This document shows, in pieces, positions 39,119-46,141 of a stretch of 46,141 bases of DNA. Below the pieces are notes generated by a model. That model did not search any database. It had not been told where the DNA came from and saw nothing but the letters and a program-made list of their open reading frames with translations. The number at the start of each line of letters is the position of its first letter. The stretch's first letter is position 1. Location of the stretch: assembly GCA_025454395.1 (NCBI GenBank), contig JALOOM010000024.1, positions 1 to 46,141 on the forward strand, written 5' to 3'. Source of the DNA: Elainella sp. Prado103. GTDB taxonomy: Bacteria; Cyanobacteriota; Cyanobacteriia; Elainellales; Elainellaceae. The position numbers were made by a program, and so were the translations under genes.

Positions 39119-39744
39119 TCGCATCAGAACAGTTCGATAACAATCTAGCGCTGGGTGAAGATGAAGAGATTGTTTCACCCTCGGATGCACGTTGGTATGC
39201 AGTTCAAGTTGCTTCAGGCTGCGAGAATCGCGTCAAGATCAATTTGGAGCAGCGGATTGAAACGCTAGATGTCGCCAATCGAATTTTTCAGATCGAAATT
39301 CCTCAAACCCCCATCCTTAAACCTCAGAAGGGTGGTAAGCCTAAGGAAGCCGCTGAGAAAGTCTTTCCGGGTTATGTTCTGATCCGGATGGTGATGGATG
39401 ACGAAACGTGGCAGGTGGTGAAAAATACGCCTAACGTTATCAACTTTGTAGGTGCTGAACAGAAGCGTCGTTATGGCAGGGGCAGGGGTCACGTCAAGCC
39501 CTTGCCGCTAGGTGCTTCTGAAGTTGAACGCATCTTCAAGCAGGCCCAAGAGCAAAAGCCGATCGTCAAAATCGATATGGCGGCTGGAGACAAAATCTTG
39601 GTGCTTTCAGGTCCTTTCAAGGATTTTGAAGGTGAGGTGATTGAAGTCAGCCCAGAACGCAGCAAGTTAAAGGCGCTACTCTCCATTTTTGGTCGGGATA
39701 CGCCAGTCGAGCTGGAATTTAACCAAGTACAAAAGCAGAGCTAG
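39115..39744 (+). CDS. nusG: transcription elongation and antitermination factor NusG
   Basis: 209 residues. ATG at 39115 in the ATGA overlap with secE. After an acidic N-terminal tail of about 27 residues comes the NGN domain that binds RNA polymerase ([55 protein letters not shown]) and the C-terminal KOW domain ([21 protein letters not shown]). It couples transcription to translation and to Rho. Confidence 0.97.
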   Translation: MIASEQFDNNLALGEDEEIVSPSDARWYAVQVASGCENRVKINLEQRIETLDVANRIFQIEIPQTPILKPQKGGKPKEAAEKVFPGYVLIRMVMDDETWQVVKNTPNVINFVGAEQKRRYGRGRGHVKPLPLGASEVERIFKQAQEQKPIVKIDMAAGDKILVLSGPFKDFEGEVIEVSPERSKLKALLSIFGRDTPVELEFNQVQKQS

Positions 39745-39751
39745 AAAGCGA

Positions 39752-40177
39752 ATGGCTAAGAAGGTTGTAGCAATTATTAAGCTAGCGATTCAAGCTGGCA
39801 AGGCGAACCCTGCGCCACCGATCGGACCCGCTCTGGGTCAGCACGGGGTTAATATCATGATGTTCTGCAAGGAATATAATGCTAGAACGGCTGATCAAGT
39901 CGGCATGGTGGTGCCGGTAGAAATTTCGGTTTTTGAAGATCGGAGTTTTACATTTGTCCTGAAGACACCGCCCGCATCGGTTTTGATTGCCAAAGCAGCC
40001 GGGGTTGAACGGGGATCGGGAGAACCCAATAAAAAGAAAGTAGGTTCTATTTCTCGAACTCAACTGCAAGAAATAGCACAGACCAAGTTGCCTGACTTGA
40101 ATGCGAATGACATTGAGGCGGCAATGCGCATTGTTGAAGGAACTGCCCGGAACATGGGTATTACTGTGACGGGTTGA
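39752..40177 (+). CDS. rplK: 50S ribosomal protein L11
   Basis: 141 residues starting [44 protein letters not shown]. The C-terminal RNA-binding domain contains [24 protein letters not shown] and ends with a helix. It lies 7 bp after nusG. Its stop codon lies in the first copy of a 16-bp tandem duplication. Confidence 0.98.
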   Translation: MAKKVVAIIKLAIQAGKANPAPPIGPALGQHGVNIMMFCKEYNARTADQVGMVVPVEISVFEDRSFTFVLKTPPASVLIAKAAGVERGSGEPNKKKVGSISRTQLQEIAQTKLPDLNANDIEAAMRIVEGTARNMGITVTG

Positions 40178-40200
40178 ATCCAGGATGGGTTGAATCCAGG
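40171..40200. repeat. 16-bp tandem duplication over the rplK stop codon
   Basis: GGGTTGAATCCAGGAT at 40171-40186 and GGGTTGAATCCAGG at 40187-40200. The rplK TGA is within the first copy. Confidence 0.9.
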
Positions 40201-40379
40201 TTTTAGGATAGGGACTTTGGGATAGGTTCAGGTTGAAAGTAAAGTTAGGTAGGTGGACTGGACTCCTGTTTGTCCTGGCTTGGCTCTACTTGATTAAGCC
40301 TGTTTCCTAAGCACTCACTTGTTCAAAATTGTTGTAAGCGGGGGAGAGCATACGCTCGATAACACCCCAGGAGATAAAA

Positions 40380-41096
40380 ATGGCTAAGAAAGTTTCGCGC
40401 CGATTACGAGAGTTACAAGCGAAGGTTGAAGATCGAGCTTATGAGCCGTTAGAAGCTTTGAAGCTGTTACAGGAGACAGCCACAGCGAAGTTCCCCGAAT
40501 CTGCTGAAGCCCATATTCGTCTGGGAATTGATCCCAAATATACGGATCAGCAGTTGCGAACTACGGTAGCCCTCCCTAAGGGAACTGGGCAAGTAGTCCG
40601 AGTAGCGGTGATTGCTCGGGGTGAAAAAGTGACAGAAGCTTCTAATTCGGGTGCGGATCTCTCAGGTTCAGAAGAGTTAATTGATCAGATCCAGAAGGGC
40701 ATGTTAGACTTTGATGTCTTGATTGCCACCCCAGACATGATGCCTCAAGTAGCTAAACTAGGCAGGTTGCTGGGCCCAAGAGGTTTGATGCCCTCTCCTA
40801 AAGGTGGCACGGTTACCTTTGATGTCACCCAAGCGATTGCGGAATTCAAGGCAGGTAAACTGGAATTCCGGGCTGATCGAACGGGGATTGTTCATGTTTT
40901 ATTTGGTAAGGCAACCTTCTCAACCGAGGATCTGCTAGCCAATTTGAAGGCACTTCAGGAAACGATCGATCGTAACCGCCCCTCTGGCGCGAAAGGCCGA
41001 TACTGGCGTTCTATTTATGTGTCTTCAACGATGGGCCCTTCCATTGAAGTCGATATCAATGCTCTGCGGGATATGAAGTCTACTGATGCCGCTTAG
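40380..41096 (+). CDS. rplA: 50S ribosomal protein L1
   Basis: 238 residues. It has [25 protein letters not shown] at the N-terminus and the signature segment [23 protein letters not shown]. It binds 23S rRNA at the mobile L1 stalk. The ATG follows AGGAG by 6 nt. The 202-bp gap after rplK has a short duplication and no gene. Its own mRNA may be autoregulated, but I see no clear L1-binding mimic. Confidence 0.98.
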   Translation: MAKKVSRRLRELQAKVEDRAYEPLEALKLLQETATAKFPESAEAHIRLGIDPKYTDQQLRTTVALPKGTGQVVRVAVIARGEKVTEASNSGADLSGSEELIDQIQKGMLDFDVLIATPDMMPQVAKLGRLLGPRGLMPSPKGGTVTFDVTQAIAEFKAGKLEFRADRTGIVHVLFGKATFSTEDLLANLKALQETIDRNRPSGAKGRYWRSIYVSSTMGPSIEVDINALRDMKSTDAA

Positions 41097-41134
41097 GAGA
41101 GACCCTGATTAACTGATTTTCCAAACTGAATAAC

Positions 41135-41277
41135 GTGAACCGGAGACAGCAGGTGCGTTTTGCTTAATTTCCTGCCGAGGTTGCATTTGCCTGACTGAGT
41201 TGATTTTCCCTGCCCCAATGGTTTAGGAAATCGCTTAATCAGGATGCATCACTCCGGTTGAGACCGGAGTTTTTTTG
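41135..41277 (+). promoter_or_regulatory. ribosomal protein L10 leader with terminator
   Basis: Between rplA and rplJ the sequences ACCGGAGACAGCAGGTG and GCTTAATTTCCTGCCGAGG match the L10-leader RNA, which binds the L10(L12)4 complex and mimics its 23S rRNA site. The pairing CAGCAGG/CCTGCCG is visible. It is followed after a spacer by a terminator hairpin, consistent with control of rplJL by attenuation or processing. Confidence 0.85.
41251..41277 (+). terminator. intrinsic terminator within the L10 leader
   Basis: Stem ACTCCGG / CCGGAGT with loop TTGAGA and a run of seven T. It lies 115 bp ahead of rplJ. Confidence 0.9.
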
Positions 41278-41391
41278 TGGCGAATTGATTTCAGTAACTT
41301 CATTGTTGATGTCATGCCATGCCAACCGGTTGTAGTGCGGAAAATTCAAACAAGCTTGCTCGATTCCCACTTTTAAGGAGGTGATACCCAC

Positions 41392-41946
41392 ATGGGAAGA
41401 ACGCTAGAAGATAAGCAAGCCATTGTGGCTGAGTTAAAAGATACGCTCAGTCAGTCTCAACTCGCAGTTGTGATTGATTACAAAGGCTTAACCGTGGCCG
41501 AAATTACCGATCTGCGGCGGCGGCTCCGTCCTAAAGGGGCTGAGTGTAAGGTCACTAAAAATACGCTCATGCGGATTGCGGTGCAGGACGATGCCAATTG
41601 GCAGCCAATGGCCGCGATTTGTAAAGAGTCATCCGCGTTTTTACTTCTGAAAGATGATTTAGGCGGTGCCTTAAAGGCATACCAAGAGTTTCAGAAGGCC
41701 ACCAAGAAAACGATTGAGATTCGTGGTGGCGCGATGGAGGGACGGCTCCTGACTGAGGCGGATGTGAAGGCAATTGCCGATCTCCCCTCGAAGGAGCAAC
41801 TCATGGCTCAAATCGCTGGCGCAATCAATGGTGTCGCCAGCAAGCTGGCAGTTGGTATCAACGAAGTACCTTCTTCGTTGGCCCGTGCATTGCAAGCTTA
41901 TGCTGACAAGGATGCTGACCAGGATCAAGCTAGTGCCGCTGAGTAG
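41392..41946 (+). CDS. rplJ: 50S ribosomal protein L10
   Basis: 184 residues. N-terminal [46 protein letters not shown] and the usual KNTLMRIA. The C-terminal helix carries L7/L12 dimers. The ATG is preceded by an almost perfect ribosome site, AAGGAGGTGAT. Expression is controlled by the L10 leader. Confidence 0.98.
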   Translation: MGRTLEDKQAIVAELKDTLSQSQLAVVIDYKGLTVAEITDLRRRLRPKGAECKVTKNTLMRIAVQDDANWQPMAAICKESSAFLLLKDDLGGALKAYQEFQKATKKTIEIRGGAMEGRLLTEADVKAIADLPSKEQLMAQIAGAINGVASKLAVGINEVPSSLARALQAYADKDADQDQASAAE

Positions 41947-42058
41947 TTTGAAACAAGGGATTTTTCTCTGATATCAAGCTGTATGATGCTGCACTTGTAC
42001 GATCGACGCGAATTTGACCAAACCCGTTGATACATAGTTGATACATAGGAGTTATGCA

Positions 42059-42454
42059 ATGTCTGCTAAAACTGACGAAATCTTGGAACAGCTTAAAACT
42101 CTGTCTCTACTGGAAGCTTCTGAGCTGGTGAAGCAAATTGAAGAGGCATTCGGTGTAAGTGCAGCAGCTCCGGCTGGTGGCATGATGATGATGGCCGCTC
42201 CGGGTGCCGCCGCCGCTCCGGCTGAGGAAGTCGAAGAGAAGACCGAATTCGATGTCATTCTGGATGAAGTGCCAGCAGACAAGAAGATTGCGGTTCTGAA
42301 GGCTGTGCGCGAACTGACTGGTCTGGGTCTGAAGGAAGCTAAAGAGCTGGTAGAATCTACACCCAAGCCGGTTAAGGAAGGTATTGCGAAGGAAGCTGCT
42401 GAAGAAGCCAAGAAAGCGATCGAAGCAGCCGGTGGCAAAGTTTCGATCAAATAG
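42059..42454 (+). CDS. rplL: 50S ribosomal protein L7/L12
   Basis: 131 residues. N-terminal dimerisation domain ([28 protein letters not shown]), Ala/Pro/Met-rich flexible hinge and the globular C-terminal domain ([37 protein letters not shown]). It recruits translation GTPases to the ribosome. AGGAG lies 7 nt before the ATG. It lies 112 bp after rplJ. Confidence 0.98.
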   Translation: MSAKTDEILEQLKTLSLLEASELVKQIEEAFGVSAAAPAGGMMMMAAPGAAAAPAEEVEEKTEFDVILDEVPADKKIAVLKAVRELTGLGLKEAKELVESTPKPVKEGIAKEAAEEAKKAIEAAGGKVSIK

Positions 42455-42625
42455 TGATCGAGTGCTAAGCAATCGATTGCGATCATTCGATCGCAGCAAG
42501 CTGGAACGACCAATCAAAGCATGATCCGTCGTTCCATGCACTGGTGTAGAGATAGACTCAGAGAGAAAATAAAAAAGCATCTGAATCTTCTCATCTCCAG
42601 CCAAAAATTGCAGACTTGTTATGGA

Positions 42626-42654
42626 AGGGCGATCAGGATTAGATCGTCCTTTTT
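42626..42654 (+). terminator. rho-independent terminator of rplJL
   Basis: Stem AGGGCGATC / GATCGTCCT (with one G-U pair) followed by TTTTT, about 170 bp after rplL. Confidence 0.75.
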
Positions 42655-42728
42655 GATTGAGACTGGTTATGAATTGAGGCTGGTTATAAATTGAGACAAG
42701 CTTGGCTTGAGAGAGTACGTTGAGACAA

Positions 42729-43256
42729 TTATTTTAAGTCGAGCAAGCCGAATTCCTTGGCTTTGGGATCAAATCGTACAGGGAACTGCACACCTCGATC
42801 GGTTAACTCCGAGAGGACAGCCGCTTCAATTCGTCTGGCAACTTGCTTTAGTATTTTAATTTGCTCTTGTTCATCCCCCATCTGGTAGGCTGACTGTTCT
42901 GCCGCAGTCATCCGGGGTTTGACATCGATCGGTTGGCTCCAGCTCTCCGCTTCTTCCCGATTGCCGGGCGGCAGTTCACCCATTTCGGCAAACCACTCCG
43001 ATCGCAATTCTTCCAAGACCGTTCGACTCGGACGTTCGACCGTCTGCACCTTGAGCCAATAGCAAGATTGGGGGCGGCGTACGAGGTGTTGCTTCACACT
43101 CAACAGCACATCCCGCGAATAGCCAATATACTGCAACTGTTGATCGCGATCAAAAATGGCATACACGCCCACTTTACCAGCAACCTGCTCAGGCAACTGA
43201 CCAGCTTCGTCTAAAACTGGCAAGTAATCCAATTGAGTGAGGGTTGAGAATGGCAT
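42729..43256 (-). CDS. GIY-YIG nuclease-fold protein
   Basis: About 175 residues from the ATG at 43256 (a TTG at 43268 would add four). The segment GVYAIFDRDQQLQYIGYSRDVLLSVKQHL carries the GIY (as GVY) and YIG motifs of the family, with the Arg in GYSRD following. The C-terminal part is a charged helical tail without a recognised domain. Cyanobacterial members of this type are common and uncharacterised, and may be nuclease-like or inactive. It lies just downstream of menA on the same strand. Confidence 0.82.
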   Translation of the reverse strand: MPFSTLTQLDYLPVLDEAGQLPEQVAGKVGVYAIFDRDQQLQYIGYSRDVLLSVKQHLVRRPQSCYWLKVQTVERPSRTVLEELRSEWFAEMGELPPGNREEAESWSQPIDVKPRMTAAEQSAYQMGDEQEQIKILKQVARRIEAAVLSELTDRGVQFPVRFDPKAKEFGLLDLK

Positions 43257-43280
43257 AGCAAAGCTCAATTAGACAATCCT

Positions 43281-44225
43281 CTAGAATAATCCCGCTAAAA
43301 CGAATCCACCACAGAGTAATACACTACTCCAGAAGTGGAGGGAAACCGCGAAAAACTTGCAGTTCCGCACCCGATCGGGCTGGTCATGATACTGCGTTGC
43401 ATGGCGACAGAGACTGATGGCCGTTGGCAGGCTGATCAGAATCAGAAGAGTCCAAACCGGTAACACTTGTAAAATGCCAAAAATCACCGCCAGTCCAAAC
43501 ATCATGCCACTCAGCCAAGGCAGCAATTGGGCCGCTCGCCTTGTCCCTAATCGCACCACGGGGGATCGTTTCCCTGCTGCCAGATCATCTTCGACTTGAT
43601 GAAAATGGGAACAAAACAAAATCAGGCTTGTGCTAATTCCTAAGATCAGAGAGGCAATAGCTCCCATGCCAGACCAAGCTTGAGTTTGGCTGTAATAGGC
43701 AGCCGACACTGCTAAAGGCCCAAAGCTAAAAAAGCAAAGAATTTCGCCCAATCCTTGATAACCCAACCGAAACGGCGGGCCATGGTAGATGTAGCCTAAA
43801 CCACAGCAGAGCAGGATGATGCCCAGCACCGTCAGGTCTTGTTGCCACCAAGCGATCGCCAGAATCCCTGCAATACCTAGCGCCAAACAGAGATTGCCTA
43901 GCCAAAAGATGAGCGCCTTGTTACCTGTCAAATTGACCAGTGAAGTAGGTTCATTCTCATCAATGCCGGTTTCCGCATCAAATACATCATTACTCAGGTT
44001 TTCCCAGCCCAGAATGAGGATAGCGGCGGCTAAAAAAGTGAGCAAGACTTTCCAGTCTACCTTGCCGGTTTCGGCAAAAGCAATGGCTGTCCCTAAAGCA
44101 ATCGGGAAAATAGCCACACTGTACATCGGAGGCATCAGAGCAGCCAACCACAGTTTTTTTCGATCGGGATTGGCATCTATCAAAGCTGTTGATGAATCAG
44201 AAGCGTTTGCAACTTTCGGAGTCAT
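43281..44225 (-). CDS. menA: 1,4-dihydroxy-2-naphthoate phytyltransferase
   Basis: 314 residues with eight or nine predicted membrane helices of the UbiA prenyltransferase family. The first Asp-rich motif is NLSNDVFDAETG and the second is VEDDLAAGKRSP. It attaches a phytyl chain to DHNA in phylloquinone (vitamin K1) synthesis for photosystem I. The long soluble N-terminus (about 25 residues) is common in cyanobacteria. The last gene of the window may be menF, which belongs to the same pathway. Confidence 0.94.
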   Translation of the reverse strand: MTPKVANASDSSTALIDANPDRKKLWLAALMPPMYSVAIFPIALGTAIAFAETGKVDWKVLLTFLAAAILILGWENLSNDVFDAETGIDENEPTSLVNLTGNKALIFWLGNLCLALGIAGILAIAWWQQDLTVLGIILLCCGLGYIYHGPPFRLGYQGLGEILCFFSFGPLAVSAAYYSQTQAWSGMGAIASLILGISTSLILFCSHFHQVEDDLAAGKRSPVVRLGTRRAAQLLPWLSGMMFGLAVIFGILQVLPVWTLLILISLPTAISLCRHATQYHDQPDRVRNCKFFAVSLHFWSSVLLCGGFVLAGLF

Positions 44226-44549
44226 GGGGATCGAATATTGCAGATCTTTAAAGCGTTCAGAAGAACGTTAGGTTTTCAATACACAATATCCCAATCGGTT
44301 TGAATAACCGTACTGGGGATAACAACTTGATGAATCAGACAAGTTTATTAAGAGACTGAATCTCAGGTAACTGAATTTTAAGAAGAGGAACTGTCAGAGA
44401 ACATTATACGTGGCAGGAATCCCCTTCCTGACTGAGTTTGCCCGAATAGAACGTAACGAATCATGAACCATCATCCCGACAAACCCAGCGAACAACTATG
44501 CCTACAATGGGCTTGAGGACTTCAGCCGTTTGAGATTGTGAAACCTGCC
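44226..44549. other. 324-bp gap between divergent menA and P450 genes
   Basis: I see no gene, RNA or repeat. It should hold two divergent promoters; none stands out. Confidence 0.4.
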
Positions 44550-45947
44550 ATGAAGCTGCCCCCTGGTTCAACTTTGCCCCCTCTAGTGCAAACCTTACAG
44601 ATGATTCGCAACCCAACCGGGTTTTTAGAAGGGTGTGCCCAGCGCTACGGAGACACTTTTACCCTCAGGGTGTTGGGCAAAGATTCACCCCCAGTCGTCT
44701 TCTTCAGTCATCCCGATGCGATCCAAACCATCTTCACCTCACCCGATCGGTTTGAATTCGGTAAGGTGACCCATGTTTTTCGCCCCTTAACCGGCAATGA
44801 ATCGCTGATCATGCAAAATGGCAGCCGTCATCAGAAACAGCGCCAATTACTCATGCCTGCTTTGCATGGTGAAGGATTGCAACGCTGGGGGGACTTGATT
44901 CAAACCCTGACCCAACAGGCTAATTGGCTTCAGGATCAGGGCGTAATTGTTCAGTCCCAGATGCTGGATCTGTCGCTAGAAATTATTCTGCGGGTTGTGT
45001 TTGGGCTCCAATCTGGATCGCGCTATCAGCAGCTCAAAGGCTTACTTCATCAGCTTTTAGAACGGATCAACTCGCCCCTCTACTCTGTCCAATTTTTCCT
45101 CCCTCCGTTGCAGCAAGATTGGGGAGCTTGGAGCCCTTGGGGCCAATTTGTGCGGTTGCGCCACCAGATCGATCGATTACTGTATGCCGAGATTGCCGAT
45201 CGCCGCCAAGATGGGCTCGATCACGATGACATTCTGTCGATGCTGGTGGCAGCCCGGGATGAGCAAGGACAACCGCTGAGCGATCAGGAGCTGCGGGATC
45301 AGTTGATGACCTTGCTGCTGCTAGGACATGAAACCTCAGCCTCTGGGCTCACCTGGGCTTTTTATTGGTTAACGCAAAACCCAGCAGTACTGGATCGGCT
45401 ACGGCAAGAACTAGACTCCTTACAGCTAGGGGATGCGCTCACTCTGGCTCAACAACCTTACCTGACCGCCGTTTGTAAAGAAGCCTTGCGGGTTTATCCG
45501 ATCGCTTTGATTGCTCAGCCCCGTCAGGTCAAACAATCGATCGAGGTGGATGGCTACGAGTTTATGCCTGGAACAGTGCTCATTCCTTGCATTTATCTGG
45601 CCCACCGTCGTCCAGATACCTATCCTGACCCGCAAGGGTTTTGCCCCGAACGCTTCCTCAAATCCCTTTCTCCCTACGAGTATTTTCCGTTTGGGGGTGG
45701 CAATCGGAGTTGTATCGGCATGGCTTTGGCTCTGTTTGAAATGAAGCTGATCTTAGCCACGATCGTGCAGCACTACGATTTTTCGTGGGCTCATCCCTTA
45801 CCTCAGCTCCAGCAACCGACGCGACGCGGCATCACTTTTGTACCACCGCCGCAATTTCGTCTGCAATTCCGTTCCCGGATCACGCCATCGCGATCGGCAA
45901 TTCTAGACTCCGAGATAGACGCAATTTATAGTCCGGCGTTAGATTGA
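44550..45947 (+). CDS. cytochrome P450, CYP110-like
   Basis: 465 residues from the ATG at 44550 (GTG at 44538 adds four). It begins MKLPPGSTLPPLVQTLQMI like the soluble cyanobacterial CYP110 group. I-helix GHETSASGL (oxygen-activating Glu-Thr), K-helix ExxR in CKEALRVYP, the PERF element (CPERFL) and the heme-binding loop FPFGGGNRSCIGMALA with the Cys thiolate are all present. CYP110 enzymes hydroxylate fatty acids, terpenes or alkanes in the strains studied; the substrate here is unknown. There is no membrane anchor. Confidence 0.95.
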   Translation: MKLPPGSTLPPLVQTLQMIRNPTGFLEGCAQRYGDTFTLRVLGKDSPPVVFFSHPDAIQTIFTSPDRFEFGKVTHVFRPLTGNESLIMQNGSRHQKQRQLLMPALHGEGLQRWGDLIQTLTQQANWLQDQGVIVQSQMLDLSLEIILRVVFGLQSGSRYQQLKGLLHQLLERINSPLYSVQFFLPPLQQDWGAWSPWGQFVRLRHQIDRLLYAEIADRRQDGLDHDDILSMLVAARDEQGQPLSDQELRDQLMTLLLLGHETSASGLTWAFYWLTQNPAVLDRLRQELDSLQLGDALTLAQQPYLTAVCKEALRVYPIALIAQPRQVKQSIEVDGYEFMPGTVLIPCIYLAHRRPDTYPDPQGFCPERFLKSLSPYEYFPFGGGNRSCIGMALALFEMKLILATIVQHYDFSWAHPLPQLQQPTRRGITFVPPPQFRLQFRSRITPSRSAILDSEIDAIYSPALD

Positions 45948-45986
45948 TTTTTAACCATTTATGATCAAAGGATTTTTTTAGTTTCA

Positions 45987-46141
45987 ATGCTATGTCAATC
46001 TCCTTTTAATCGTTTAAATTCTTCACAAGACTGTAAAAAGTTATATCAATTTCTTGACTTTTGCCAACAGCAATCTGTGGCAGCGCAGTCATTCAAAATT
46101 GCCAGCATTTCTCTGGAGATCCCCTTAATCGATCCCTTAGT
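45987..46141 (+). CDS. 5' part of a gene, possibly isochorismate synthase (menF)
   Basis: An ATG at 45987 opens a frame of 51 codons that runs off the window. The protein begins MLCQSPFNRLNSSQDCKKLY and continues with SFKIASISLEIPLIDPL, which resembles the start of cyanobacterial MenF. That would fit with menA nearby. The ribosome site is weak (AAGGA about 14 nt upstream). The identification is tentative. Confidence 0.45.
   Translation, partial: MLCQSPFNRLNSSQDCKKLYQFLDFCQQQSVAAQSFKIASISLEIPLIDPL

Noticed and set aside
39752..40177. ERGSGE in L11 as a HetR-binding pentapeptide
   Set aside because: It is a conserved part of the ribosomal protein and ends in Glu, not Arg.
42052..42604. Two long minus-strand frames over rplL
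   Set aside because: Shadows of rplL caused by its Ala/Lys/Glu-rich codons.

Overview
The window is chromosomal DNA of a cyanobacterium, probably a filamentous one. The evidence is the very high density of CGATCG/GCGATCGC (HIP1-type) octamers, a clear hetR, the clock kinase gene sasA, a high-light-inducible (Hli) protein, menA for phylloquinone synthesis, a CYP110-like P450 and a typical cyanobacterial groESL. hetR is largely confined to filamentous strains. Nothing here decides whether the strain makes heterocysts, and the species cannot be named from sequence alone.

Layout. 0.1-3.2 kb: a tRNA-Val(GAC) gene, two secreted hypothetical proteins, and a second 35-bp copy of the tRNA 3' end, so this stretch looks like a small remnant inserted at a tRNA. 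3.2-4.9 kb: a fusion of a cysteine-less peroxiredoxin-like domain to a 2OG-Fe(II) oxygenase, and a small hypothetical gene. 5.2-19.7 kb: a signalling island with a REC-wHTH-HPt-REC-REC regulator, hetR, a REC-PAS-histidine kinase, a single-domain response regulator, a HisKA-EAL protein, a ~1,705-residue REC/GAF/PAS hybrid kinase and a translationally coupled REC-kinase. 19.7-30 kb: a YbjN-like protein, a zinc-ribbon protein, an SGNH hydrolase, a Cys-repeat secreted protein, a gamma-glutamyltransferase homologue, aroA, a conserved hypothetical, sasA and a GT4 glycosyltransferase. 30.2-32.8 kb: CIRCE-groES-groEL. 33-36.2 kb: a small basic protein, an Hli protein, a GT39 membrane glycosyltransferase and an ABC sugar permease. 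36.2-37.9 kb: purN and map. 38-42.7 kb: rplS, tRNA-Trp, secE-nusG-rplK-rplA, an L10 leader/attenuator, rplJ-rplL. 42.7 kb to the end: a GIY-YIG protein, menA, a P450 and the first codons of a gene that may be menF.

The most unusual part is the signalling island. It encodes several receiver and kinase domains, an HPt domain and an EAL c-di-GMP phosphodiesterase whose N-terminus is a histidine-kinase dimerisation domain with no ATPase. That domain closely resembles the one in the kinase encoded 0.8 kb upstream, so the kinase may phosphorylate it in trans. A 14-15 bp motif, GGTG(A/C)AAAAGTCGG(G), recurs four times in the gaps of this island and I saw it nowhere else in the window. The HetR here has a 36-residue N-terminal extension and Asn where the Anabaena protein has Asp256, a residue implicated in binding the PatS peptide.

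A second pattern runs through the whole window: short perfect or near-perfect tandem duplications (10-38 bp, 2-7 copies, each locus with its own sequence) in gaps, many of them on or beside stop codons. There are no insertion sequences, CRISPR arrays or integrase genes that I can recognise.
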